Shown one piece after another: positions 17,016 to 26,388 of a stretch of 64,000 nt of DNA. Every line of letters begins with the position of its first letter. Position 1 is the first letter of the stretch. The notes below the pieces were generated by a model. That model did not search any database. It was not told the DNA's origin and worked only from the letters and a program-made list of their open reading frames with translations. This stretch comes from Nocardia terpenica. Lineage in GTDB: Bacteria > Actinomycetota > Actinomycetes > Mycobacteriales > Mycobacteriaceae. A program made the translations under genes and the position numbers. The stretch is from the NCBI RefSeq assembly GCF_013186535.1, contig NZ_JABMCZ010000005.1:806001-870000 (forward strand). Direction: 5' to 3'.

Positions 17016-20000
17016 CGCGGCCAGCGCGGCCACGGTGGGGTTGGCCACGAATTCGTCCAGGCCGAAACGGATTCCGGCGCGCTCGGCCAGCGCCCGCACC
17101 CGCAGCATGGTGATCGAGTCGCCGCCCACGGCGAAGTAGTCGGAGTGGATGCCCACCCGCTGCACGCCCAGCACCTGCGCCCAGATCCGGGCCAGGGTGG
17201 CCTCGCGCTCGTCGCGCGGTTCGTCGTCGCCGCCGACCGCCTCGACGGACAGCTCCGGCAGCCGCCGCCGGTCGGCCTTGCCGTTGGGAGTCAGTGGCAC
17301 CCGGTCGATTCGGACGAGGTGCGACGGAATCATGTAGTCCGGCAGGGATTCCGCCAGCCGGGACCGCAGATCGAGGTGATCACGCTCGCGGTCGGCGACA
17401 TAGTAGGCGACGAGCACCCTGCCGCGGTCGGCGGATTCGCGATCGATCACCACCGCGTCGCGAATATCGGGCAGGGCGACCAGGGCGTTCTGCACCTCGC
17501 CGAGCTCGACCCGGTTGCCGCGGATCTTCACCTGATCGTCGATGCGGCCCAGATACTCGATGGTGCCGTCGGCGAGGAATCGTCCCAGATCACCGGTGCG
17601 GTAGAGCCGCCCGGCGGGCCGGAACGGGTCGGCGCCGAAGCGCTGGGCGGTCAGGTCCGGCCGATCGAGGTATCCGCGGGCCACCTGCACGCCGCCGATG
17701 CACAGCTCCCCGGGCACGCCGACGGGCTGCGGCCGATCGTGCTTGCCGAGCACATAGACCGCGGTGTTGTCCACCGGCGTCCCGATCGGCACCCGGGTCA
17801 CCGGACCCGTTGCCGCGGAGGGGCATTCGAACGCGGTGACATCGACCGCCGCCTCCGTCGGGCCGTACAGGTTCACCAGCGCGGTCCGCTCGTCGAAGAT
17901 CCGGTGGAACTGGTTGACGCGTTCCGCGGGCAGCGCCTCGCCGCTGCAGAACACGTAGCGCAGCGACGCCACCGACCGGTGCAGCGCGGGGTCCTCCGCG
18001 AGCGTCTGGAGGAACGGGCCGAGCATGGACGGCACGAAATGCACCGCGGTGACCGCGTGCTCCCCCACCGCGCGCACGATCTCGCGCGGATCCTTCTCCG
18101 CGCCCGGCGGCAGCAGCGCCACCCGCGCACCGGTCTGCCCCCACCAGAACAGCTCCCACACCGAGACATCGAACGAGGTCGGCGTCTTCTGCAGGAGCGT
18201 GTCGCCGGGCCCGATCGGGTACCGGCGCTGCATCCACATCAGCCGATTGGCCACCGCGTGGTGTTCGACCATGACACCCTTCGGGCGGCCGGTCGAGCCC
18301 GAGGTGTAGATGACGTAGGCGACGTCCTCGGCGGTCCCGGTGGGGGTGAGCGCGGCGTCGGAGCCGTGCCACAGATCGGCGACGCGCAGCACGGCGGGCA
18401 GCTCCGCGCCCGGGTCGACCCCCGCCGAGGTCAGCACGGCCGCGGGGGCGCAGTCGGCCAGCAGCATCCGGATTCGGTCGGGCGGATAGGACGGGTCGAC
18501 GGGCACATACGCGCCGCCCGCCTTGAGAATGCCGAGCAGGCCGGGCAGCAGTTCCGGGCCGCGCCGGGCCATGATCGCGACCCGCTCGCCGGGGCCGACA
18601 CCGGCCGCGCGCAACGCCCGCGCCACCTGATTGGACCGCCGCTCCAGCTGCCGGTAGGTGACGGTGTCCCCGGACGCGTCGTCCACGACCGCCGCCGCCT
18701 CGGGTGTCCGGGCGGCCTGCTCGGCGAAGCTGCGGTGCAGCGTCTTCTCCGACGAATACTCCACCAGCGCACCCTGATTGCCGCGGACCGCGTTCTCGTA
18801 CTCGTCGTCGGTGAGCATGGACAGGTACTTCGTCGGCAGTTCGCCGACCTCCAGCCCCTGCCGGATCAGCTCGGTGACGTGCACACCCAGCGCCTCCGCG
18901 GAGAAGTCGCCGTCGAACACGTCGCGGGCGTAGTCCAGGTCCACCCGCAGCTGCTGTTCGCCGTCGAACGCCTGCACCATGATCGACAGCGCGTGCGCGT
19001 CGTGCACGGGCGCCATCATGGTCGTCGTCACCGCGACATCCGAAATCGCCTGCGGCCGAGGGAAATGCAGATACGACAGCGTCACGTCGAACAGCTGGCG
19101 CCGGTCGGCGCCCGAGGCGGGCAGCGCCCGCAGGATCTCGCCGAACGGCAGCCGCTCGTGCTCGCGGAGCGCGCGGACCGTCGTGCCGATCCGTCCGGCG
19201 AGCTCGTTCAGCGACACCTCCTCCGTGGTGGGCACCCGCAGCGGAAGGTTGTTGGCGAACTGGGCGACGAGGTCGCGCTGCCGGTCCCCGCGGCGGTTCA
19301 GGAACGGGACACCCACCACGATCTCCTCGGCGCGGTGGACGCGGCCGAGGCAGATCGCCAGGGCGGCGGCGAGATACGCGAACGGGGACATGTCGTCCTC
19401 GAGGATCCGCCGCACGAACTTGTCCTCGATCACGAACGAGCAGCGCCCGCGGTCCGCGCGCCCGACGCCGGTGCGCGAGAACAGGGCGGGCGCCACCCCG
19501 TCGAGATAGTCCCGGTAGAAATCCCGATCCCGCTGGTATTCGGGCGAATTCCGGTACTTCTCGTAATCGTCGACGGATTCGGCATACGACGGCGCATCCG
19601 CCGCCGCGGCCGCCCCGGTCTCATAGTTGGTGAGGATCTCCGATGTCAATACATTGAGTCCCCATGAATCCGAGACCAGGTGGTGAGTTTCGACGAACAG
19701 ATGGGTCACGGTCGCGCTCTCGACGAGAATCGCCGCCCGGTACAGCGGCTGCCCGCTCCGCAGATCGAATCCTTCGCCGAGCCGATCCGCGCACCACTGC
19801 CGCACGGCGGCGCCGGGATCGGCGTCCCCGGACAGGTCGACGACCACGGGCGCGGCGTCCGCGCCGGATACGCGGCGCGCCTGCGGATTTCCCGCCTCGT
19901 CCTCCTCGAACCGCAACCCGAACGCGTCGCGCCGCCCGACCGCGCGCCGCACACACTCCCCGAGCCGCCCGATATCCACCCGCCCCGCGAGCGACTCGTG

Positions 20001-20108
20001 CACCACCACATTGAATTGCGGTCCACCGGGATTCCGCAATTCGGCCGCCCAGATATCCCGCTGATAACCGTTGAGTAGAAATACTTCCGATCGATCCGTC
20101 GGCACCAT
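17012..20108 (-). CDS. NRPS module 1, serine-specific (C-A-T), frameshifted end
   Basis: About 1,032 in-frame residues from ATG 20108. Condensation domain at residues 1-430, adenylation at 445-930, carrier at 955-1030 with AVGGDS. The A-domain pocket is D-V-W-H-F-S-L-V-D-K, identical to the code of EntF, with flanking HFVPSML and VFCSGEALPA, so L-serine is the predicted substrate. The condensation motif is HHLVSDS, Ser replacing the final Gly of HHxxxDG. As this C domain is at the N-terminus it may take a starter acyl chain or a partner's peptide. The open frame continues to 14,427 only as out-of-frame sequence. Joined to module 2 the protein would be about 2,396 aa. Confidence 0.85.
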
Positions 20109-20245
20109 AGCGATCCAGCCCCCTTCGAAGCATTATTCGGCCGTTCGCATTCAGGCTAGGGAGCCGACGCCGCGGCGAACACTGCGCGATCGAGTAGTCG
20201 AATACGACCGGAATGCGTAGGGGAAGGATCGAAAAACGTCGTCGG

Positions 20246-21787
20246 TCAGGGTTTTTCGCCGGACGAATAGCCGTCGCTATCGATGGTTCCGACGTGGCGG
20301 AGCACGACCACCGACACCAGGGTCAGCGCGAGGACACCGATCCCGGCGACCAGGGCCGAGGTGTGCATGCCCGCGGTGAACGCGTCCTTGGCCGTATCCA
20401 GCACGCCCGGCGCGAGATCGGCTTCGGCGGAGACCGCGCCCGCGAGGCTGTCGCGGACCGCGTCCGCGCCCCGGGAGCCGAACCCAGCGGGCAGGTGCCC
20501 GTCGATGTGGTGCCGGTATACGGCGGTGGTGAGGCTGCCGAGCACGGCGACCCCCAGCGCCAGTCCCATCTCCTGCACGGTTTCCGACATCCCGGCCGCG
20601 GAACCGGATTTGGCGGCGGGCGCGGCCCCGACGACCAGATCGGTTCCGAGCGCGGCGATCGCGCCGAGGCCGAGATACACCAGCGCGAATCCCGCGACCA
20701 CGAGCGTGATTCCGCCCGTGCTGCCCGCCCGCAGGATGAGCAGATAGCCGACGGTGGAGACGGCCAGCGTGCCCGCCACGATCAGGCCGGGACGGATCCG
20801 GCGGGCGACGAGCGGCGCCGCGAGCGCGGCCACGAACATCATCAGCGCGGGCGGCCCCATCCACAGCCCGGCCGCGATCGGCGAGACCTGCGCGACGAGC
20901 TGAACGTACTGCGTCACCAGGAACATCACGCCACCGACGCCGATCAGCCCGAACAGCAGCACACCGAGCGCGGCGGTGAACGTCCGGCTCGCGAACAGCG
21001 TCATGTCCAGCAGCGGGTCGGCGATGCGGCGCTGCCGCCGCACGAACACCCACCCGAAAACGATTCCGGCGACCAGGATTACGCCGCCACCCACGTCCAG
21101 GCCGTCCTTGGCCACCCGCTTCACGACGTAGATCACGGGCAGGATCGCAGCCAGCGACAGCGCCACACTCACCAGATCGATCCGGCCGCTGTCGGGGGCG
21201 CGGTATTCGGGCAGCAGCACCGGCGCCAGCGCCAGCAGGATCGCCACCAGCGGCACCGCGATCAGAAACGCCGAACCCCACCAGAACCGGTCCAGCAGCA
21301 CGCCCCCGACCAGCGGCCCCGCGGCCATGCCCAGCGCGAACATCATCGCCCAGATGCCGACCGCGACGGCGCGCTGCCGGGCGTCGGTGAACATGGTGCT
21401 GATCAGCGACAGCGTGGACGGCATGAGCGTGGCCCCGGCGACGCCGAGCGCGGCGCGGCTCGCGATCAGGATCTCCGGATTGGGGGCGAACGCCGCGACG
21501 ACCGACACCGCCCCGAAGGCGGCGGCGCCGATCATCAGCACCCGGCGGCGGCCCACCCGATCACCGAGGGTGCCCATGGTGATGAGGAATCCGGCGACGA
21601 GAAATCCGTACGCGTCCATGATCCACAGCGCCTCGGTGCTGCTCGGCCGCAGATCCACCGACAGGGCGGGCAGCGCCAGGTACAGGATGGTGACGTCGAG
21701 CCCGAGCAGCGCCGTCGGCAGCGCCAGGATCGCCAGCCCCGCCCATTCCCGGGGACCGGCGCGATGTACGACCGAGGAGGTGTTCAT
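20246..21787 (-). CDS. MFS exporter, DHA2 14-helix drug-efflux type
   Basis: A 513-aa major facilitator of the EmrB/QacA group with about fourteen hydrophobic segments. Motif A is GTLGDRVGRRR near residue 70, and the first helix contains LDVTILYLALPAL, the motif D1 equivalent. It exports drugs or secondary metabolites in exchange for protons. It is the first gene of the leftward cluster, 137 bases before the NRPS start and divergent from the SARP regulator with 64 bases between. Export of the cluster product and self-resistance are the likely roles. ATG 21787 is taken over longer frames because the transporter N-terminus aligns there. Confidence 0.85.
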   Translation of the reverse strand: MNTSSVVHRAGPREWAGLAILALPTALLGLDVTILYLALPALSVDLRPSSTEALWIMDAYGFLVAGFLITMGTLGDRVGRRRVLMIGAAAFGAVSVVAAFAPNPEILIASRAALGVAGATLMPSTLSLISTMFTDARQRAVAVGIWAMMFALGMAAGPLVGGVLLDRFWWGSAFLIAVPLVAILLALAPVLLPEYRAPDSGRIDLVSVALSLAAILPVIYVVKRVAKDGLDVGGGVILVAGIVFGWVFVRRQRRIADPLLDMTLFASRTFTAALGVLLFGLIGVGGVMFLVTQYVQLVAQVSPIAAGLWMGPPALMMFVAALAAPLVARRIRPGLIVAGTLAVSTVGYLLILRAGSTGGITLVVAGFALVYLGLGAIAALGTDLVVGAAPAAKSGSAAGMSETVQEMGLALGVAVLGSLTTAVYRHHIDGHLPAGFGSRGADAVRDSLAGAVSAEADLAPGVLDTAKDAFTAGMHTSALVAGIGVLALTLVSVVVLRHVGTIDSDGYSSGEKP

Positions 21788-21851
21788 ACCGTCCAGACTG
21801 TCGGTCCGCGCAGGTGAACCGCTGACGAAATGCTGGCGATAGGGTTGGTGC

Positions 21852-24572
21852 ATGCGCTTCGAGGTACTCGGCCCGCTGACCGTTCGCGCCGCGGGTGGAC
21901 AGGAGATCAGCGTGCTGGAGCCGAAGGTGCGCGCGCTGCTGGCGATTCTGCTCGTCCACCGCGGCGGCCTGGTGCCCGCGGACCGGCTCGTCGACCACCT
22001 GTGGGCGGGCCGCCCGCCCAGGACGGCGCTCAATACGTTGCAGCGCAAGGTTTCCCAGCTCCGCGGGGCCTTGGGACGCGACCGGGTGACCTATCGGCAG
22101 TGCGGTTACCGGCTGCACCTCGACGACGCGGACGTCGACGCGATCCGGTTCCGCGACCTGGTGGACCGGGCCCGCGCCGCGCCCACGCCCCGGCAGCGAG
22201 CGGACCTGCTCACCGAGGCACTGGCGCTGTGGCGCGGACCGGCCTACAGCGAGTTCGCCGCGTGGCCGTTCGCGGACGGGGAGATCGCGCGCCTGACCGA
22301 GGAGCGGATGGTCGCGATCGAGGACCGGGCCGCGGCCCGCCTGGAGCTGGGACAGCATGCCGCGGTGGCCGCCGAACTCACCGACCTCGTCGCGCGCCAC
22401 CCGCTGCGGGAACGGCTGCGCGCGGCGCACATTCGGGCGCTCTACGGTGCGGGCCTGACCACCGAGGCGATGAACAGCTTCCACGACCTGCGGCGGCGGC
22501 TGGCCGACGAGCTGGGGGTGCGCCCGGGACCGGAATCGACCGCGCTGTACGAGGCGATGCTGCACCACGACCCGGACCTCACCGTGCCACAGCCGATTTC
22601 GCCGCCGCTGGCGCGGACCAATCTGCCCACACCGGCGACCTCCCTGGTCGGACGGGAAGAGGCGACGGAGCGGATGGTCGCGGCGCTGCGCGACGATTCG
22701 CCCACCCGCATGGTGACGCTGACCGGTCCCGGCGGCGTCGGCAAGACCCGGCTCGCGCTGGCCGCCGCGGATCGGCTCCGCGACCGGTTCCCCGACGGGG
22801 TGTGGTTCGTCGAGCTGGCCGGTCTCGGTGGCGCGTGCACCGCCGACGACGTCTCCGAGCGGATCGTGGTGTCGCTGGGCCTGTGCGAAACCGCCGCGGT
22901 GGAACCCGATTCGTCGGATCTGACGGGGTGGCTCCGAAAAACGGTGGCCGACAAGCGCATGCTGCTGCTCCTGGACAACTGCGAGCATGTGCTCGAACCC
23001 GTCGCGGCCGTCGCCGAGCTGCTGCTGTCCGGCGCGGCCGGTGTCCGCCTGCTGCTGACCAGCCGTGAGCCGGTGGAGATTCCGGGCGAATCGCTGGTGT
23101 CGGTGCGGCCCCTGGCCTCGCCGGGAGACGGTGTGGACGATCCCGGCGTGGCGGCCCGGTACGGCGCGGTGCGCCTGTTCGTGGAGCGCGTGGCCGCGGC
23201 CGCACCGGATTTCGCGCTGGACGACACGAATGCCGGTGCGGTGGCGGCGATCTGCCGACGCCTCGATGGCATCCCGCTCGCGCTCGAACTGGTGGCGCCG
23301 GTGCTGCGCACCCTGACCCCGCACGAGGTCGCCGAGCGGCTCGACGACCGGTTCAATCTGCCGATCGGGCCCAGACGCGGACGCACGCAACGACATCGGA
23401 CGCTGCGGGCGATGATCGACTGGAGCTGGGAGCTGCTCGACGACGCCGAGCGGGCGGTGCTGCGACGGCTGTCGATCCACGCCGACGGGTCTACGGTGCG
23501 CGACGCGACGACGGTCTGCGCCGACGAGCACCTTCTCCCGGATCGGGTGCCGGGGTTGCTGTTTCGGCTGGCCGATCGCTCCCTGGTGGTCCGTGACCGC
23601 GATCGGTTCCGGCTGCTGGAATCGGTCGCGGCCTACGGCGCGGAGCGGCTGGACGAGGCGGGCGAATCGGCGGCGGTGCGCGGCCGCTTCGTCCGCTGCT
23701 ACCTCGACCTCGCCGAACACGCCGACCGGAGCCTGCGCGGCCCCGACCAGGGCCACCGACTGCGGCAGCTCGACGCCGAGACGGTGAATCTGCGCCGGGC
23801 CCTGGACATCTCGCTGCGGGAGCGGCATGCCGAGGACGCGCTGCGCATGGTCGGCGCGCTGGCGTGGTACTGGTTCCTGCGCGGCCGCCTGGTGGAGGCC
23901 CGGCGCTCCCTGCGCGCGGCGCTGGCGCTCGAGGGCGGGTCCCCCGCGGCCCGCGCCGTGGCACAGGGGTGGCTCGCCGGTGTCGAGGCCCGCACCGCAC
24001 CCGAGGGCCGATTCGCTACTGCCACACCGGATTCGGTCGACAGCGTCGGCGATCCGCGGCTGCGCGCGCGGTTGCGCTGGTTCCTCGGCTCGGCGATGCT
24101 CGACGACGGGCACGAGGTCGCGGGGCGGCGGCTGATCGAGCACAGCCTGGTCGAATCCCGCGCACACGGCGACCGATGGACCGAGGCGATCGCCCTGGTC
24201 GAATGCGCCAGCCGCACCCCGGCGGCGCACGCCGACGCGGAACGGGCGGCGGCGACATTCCGGGAGCTCGGCGACCGGTGGGGCCAATTGCGGGCGGCGC
24301 GCGCCATGGCCACGCTGGCGGAGTCCGACGGCCGTCGGGGGCAGGCGATTCGGATGCATCACGAGGCCCTGCACGCGGCGCAGGAGCTGTCGCTGTGGAC
24401 CGAGGCCGTCGAGGCCCTGCTCTGGCTCGGCCGCACCGCCGCGACCGACGGCGATACCGAACAGGCCGAGCGGCACTATCACCGGGCCCTGACCATTTCC
24501 GCCGAACGCTCCTACCACCGCGGCGAGACCCGGGCCCGCGCCGCATTACACCGTATTCCGGTGGCACTGTAG
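21852..24572 (+). CDS. SARP/AfsR-type regulator with ATPase domain
   Basis: A 906-aa cluster activator. Residues 1-95 form the OmpR-like winged helix of SARPs (FEVLGPLTV opening, LNTLQRKVSQLRGAL recognition helix), residues 96-245 the BTAD domain, then an NB-ARC/STAND-like ATPase with P-loop GPGGVGKTRL near residue 293 and a Walker B LLLLDNCEH, and a helical, TPR-like C-terminus. SARPs recruit RNA polymerase to direct repeats in antibiotic-cluster promoters. It is divergent from the MFS exporter across 64 bases, so both promoters share this space. It is the obvious pathway-specific regulator of cluster 1. Confidence 0.9.
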   Translation: MRFEVLGPLTVRAAGGQEISVLEPKVRALLAILLVHRGGLVPADRLVDHLWAGRPPRTALNTLQRKVSQLRGALGRDRVTYRQCGYRLHLDDADVDAIRFRDLVDRARAAPTPRQRADLLTEALALWRGPAYSEFAAWPFADGEIARLTEERMVAIEDRAAARLELGQHAAVAAELTDLVARHPLRERLRAAHIRALYGAGLTTEAMNSFHDLRRRLADELGVRPGPESTALYEAMLHHDPDLTVPQPISPPLARTNLPTPATSLVGREEATERMVAALRDDSPTRMVTLTGPGGVGKTRLALAAADRLRDRFPDGVWFVELAGLGGACTADDVSERIVVSLGLCETAAVEPDSSDLTGWLRKTVADKRMLLLLDNCEHVLEPVAAVAELLLSGAAGVRLLLTSREPVEIPGESLVSVRPLASPGDGVDDPGVAARYGAVRLFVERVAAAAPDFALDDTNAGAVAAICRRLDGIPLALELVAPVLRTLTPHEVAERLDDRFNLPIGPRRGRTQRHRTLRAMIDWSWELLDDAERAVLRRLSIHADGSTVRDATTVCADEHLLPDRVPGLLFRLADRSLVVRDRDRFRLLESVAAYGAERLDEAGESAAVRGRFVRCYLDLAEHADRSLRGPDQGHRLRQLDAETVNLRRALDISLRERHAEDALRMVGALAWYWFLRGRLVEARRSLRAALALEGGSPAARAVAQGWLAGVEARTAPEGRFATATPDSVDSVGDPRLRARLRWFLGSAMLDDGHEVAGRRLIEHSLVESRAHGDRWTEAIALVECASRTPAAHADAERAAATFRELGDRWGQLRAARAMATLAESDGRRGQAIRMHHEALHAAQELSLWTEAVEALLWLGRTAATDGDTEQAERHYHRALTISAERSYHRGETRARAALHRIPVAL

Positions 24573-24580
24573 GCACTCCG

Positions 24581-24608
24581 CGCCGACTACTCGTTCGGGT
24601 AGTCGGCG
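24581..24608 (+). terminator. Perfect 10-bp stem terminator after the SARP gene
   Basis: CGCCGACTAC at 24581-24590 pairs with GTAGTCGGCG at 24599-24608 around an eight-base loop, followed by a short T-containing run. It starts eight bases after the stop codon and precedes the next gene by about 90 bases. Confidence 0.75.
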
Positions 24609-24699
24609 CCGATTTCTCTGGATATCCGGCGCAATGCGGCGATAGAGTCGGCACCCGTCACCGGCGGCCAGCTCGTCGACATTCTGCCGAAGGAGAATC

Positions 24700-25908
24700 A
24701 TGACAATTGCGGAGCCGCGCGCTTCCCTGCACCCCGCACCGGATATTTCGGATCTCGTGGATACCGCGCGTCGACTCGTTCCCGTGCTCCGAGCCCATGC
24801 CGCTCGAAACGAGAGCGAGCGACGGCTGTCCGGCGAAACCATTGCCGCGCTGACCGATTCCGGCATGTTCAAACTTCTGGTTCCGAAACGTTTCGGCGGC
24901 TATCAGGTTCCCCTCCGGAATTTCCTGGATATCACCGCCACGCTCGCCGAGGGCGAAGGCGCCGCCTCGTGGCTCGCCGCCGTCTGCAATTCCTGCGCGT
25001 GGATGGCCAGCCTGTTCCCGGAGCGGGCGCAGCACGATGTCTTCGGCGCGGGGCGGGATGTCATCGTCTCCGGCGTGACCGCGCCGACCGCCACCGCCGT
25101 CCGGGTCTACGGCGGATTCCGGGTGTCCGGTCGCTGGCATTACAATTCCGGTTCCTGGCATGCGGATTGGGCCGTGCTCGGTATTCCGCTCGTCGATTCG
25201 GACGGCACGGTGGTCGATAGCGCCCTGGCATTGGTTCCGGCCGCCGACTACACCGTCGAGGACACCTGGTTCATGGCCGGGATGGCGGCGACAGGCAGCA
25301 ATTGCCTGGTGGCGGAGGACGTTTTCATTCCCGAGCATCGGGTGATGGCGCTGGCGCCGGTGCTCGGGGGCAGCTATCCGACCGAACACACCGATGAGGT
25401 GCTGTACCGCTCGGCGTTCGGGCCGTTCGTCGCGACGGTGATCGTGGGTCCGCTGCTCGGGCTCGGCAGGGCCGCACTGGATCTGGTGACGGCCAAGGCC
25501 GCCGAGAAGTCGATCGCCTTCACCGTGTACGAGAAGCAGCGGGATTCGACGGCGTTCCAGGTCGCCGTCGCGGACGCGGCGCTGAAGATCGATACCGCAC
25601 ATCTGCACGCGTATCGCGCGGCGGAGGTCGTCGACGAATCGGCGGCCGGGGCGATATTCCCCGAACTGCCGCTGCGCGCCCGGGTGCGCGCGGATCTGGG
25701 GCATGTCGTGGAGAACGTCGTGGAGGCGATCAACACGCTGCTCTACATTCACGGTTCCTCGAGTTTCGCCGCGGGCAACGACCTGCAACGCATCTGGCGC
25801 GACGCCAATGTCGGTGCACGGCATGCCGTCGTGCAGCCGCTCATCGGTAAGGAAATCTACGGCAAGGCCCTGCTCGGCGTCGACGAGCAGGTTTCACCGC
25901 TGCTCTGA
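24700..25908 (+). CDS. Flavin monooxygenase with acyl-CoA dehydrogenase fold
   Basis: A 402-aa protein resembling group D flavin-dependent monooxygenases (HsaA, HpaB-like and nitrosating or hydroxylating tailoring enzymes). The N-terminal helical region (ESERRLSGETIAALTDSGMFKLLVPKRFGGY), the beta-domain with SGRWHYNSGSWHADW, and the C-terminal four-helix bundle with LLYIHGSSSFAAGNDLQRIWRDAN all follow that family. Such enzymes use reduced flavin from a partner reductase; none is visible nearby. GAAGGAG sits just before ATG 24700. It is followed by the cupin gene 41 bases later, and lies beside the cluster 1 regulator, so it may be a tailoring oxygenase of that cluster. Confidence 0.85.
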   Translation: MTIAEPRASLHPAPDISDLVDTARRLVPVLRAHAARNESERRLSGETIAALTDSGMFKLLVPKRFGGYQVPLRNFLDITATLAEGEGAASWLAAVCNSCAWMASLFPERAQHDVFGAGRDVIVSGVTAPTATAVRVYGGFRVSGRWHYNSGSWHADWAVLGIPLVDSDGTVVDSALALVPAADYTVEDTWFMAGMAATGSNCLVAEDVFIPEHRVMALAPVLGGSYPTEHTDEVLYRSAFGPFVATVIVGPLLGLGRAALDLVTAKAAEKSIAFTVYEKQRDSTAFQVAVADAALKIDTAHLHAYRAAEVVDESAAGAIFPELPLRARVRADLGHVVENVVEAINTLLYIHGSSSFAAGNDLQRIWRDANVGARHAVVQPLIGKEIYGKALLGVDEQVSPLL

Positions 25909-25949
25909 CGCGATCCGTCCGGGCACGAATCTTCGAAGGATATCCAATC

Positions 25950-26345
25950 ATGGCATTGCAGAAGTACACCGCCGACGACGCGAAGTGGATCCAGTTCGGG
26001 GAATCCGACATCTTCATCGGCGACGTGTTGCACGAAGGCAATTCGACGTCGCTGGGTGGCGGCTTCGCCCATTTCCACCCCGGGACGGCGATGACCTGGA
26101 CACCGAGCTACGACGAGATCATCGTCGTGCTCAGCGGCGCCTTCACCGTCGAGTCCGCGTCGGGTTCGGTGACCGCGGGCCCGGGCGAGATCGTCCGGGT
26201 GGACTCCGACGCCGAGGTCACCTTCCGGGCGGGCACGGAGAAGGTGGTCCTCGCCTTCGCGACCTATCCGGTGTGGGGCGGCACCGACGAAACCAAGGCC
26301 AGCGCTTCGGTATTGCGGCCGGTCTCCGGTCCGCTGCCTGCCTGA
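25950..26345 (+). CDS. Small cupin-domain protein (EutQ-like)
   Basis: A 131-aa single-domain cupin. Motif 1 reads HFHPGTAMTWTPSYDEIIVVLSG near residues 37-59, and motif 2 lies in the PGEIVRVDSDAEVTF segment. The usual metal ligands are only partly kept: HFH and the Glu of DEI are present, but the motif 2 His is absent, as in EutQ-like cupins. It could be an isomerase, a lyase or a small-ligand binder. It follows the flavin monooxygenase by 41 bases and is probably co-transcribed, ending in a strong shared terminator. Confidence 0.82.
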   Translation: MALQKYTADDAKWIQFGESDIFIGDVLHEGNSTSLGGGFAHFHPGTAMTWTPSYDEIIVVLSGAFTVESASGSVTAGPGEIVRVDSDAEVTFRAGTEKVVLAFATYPVWGGTDETKASASVLRPVSGPLPA

Positions 26346-26353
26346 CGTCATCG

Positions 26354-26381
26354 ACCGCCGAGCGCCCCGGCGCTCGGCGGT
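26354..26381. terminator. Bidirectional terminator between convergent genes
   Basis: A perfect 13-bp stem (ACCGCCGAGCGCC with its complement) and a two-base loop lie between the convergent cupin and LuxR-type genes, nine bases after one stop and eight before the other. It should work in both directions. Confidence 0.85.
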
Positions 26382-26388
26382 CTCCGCG

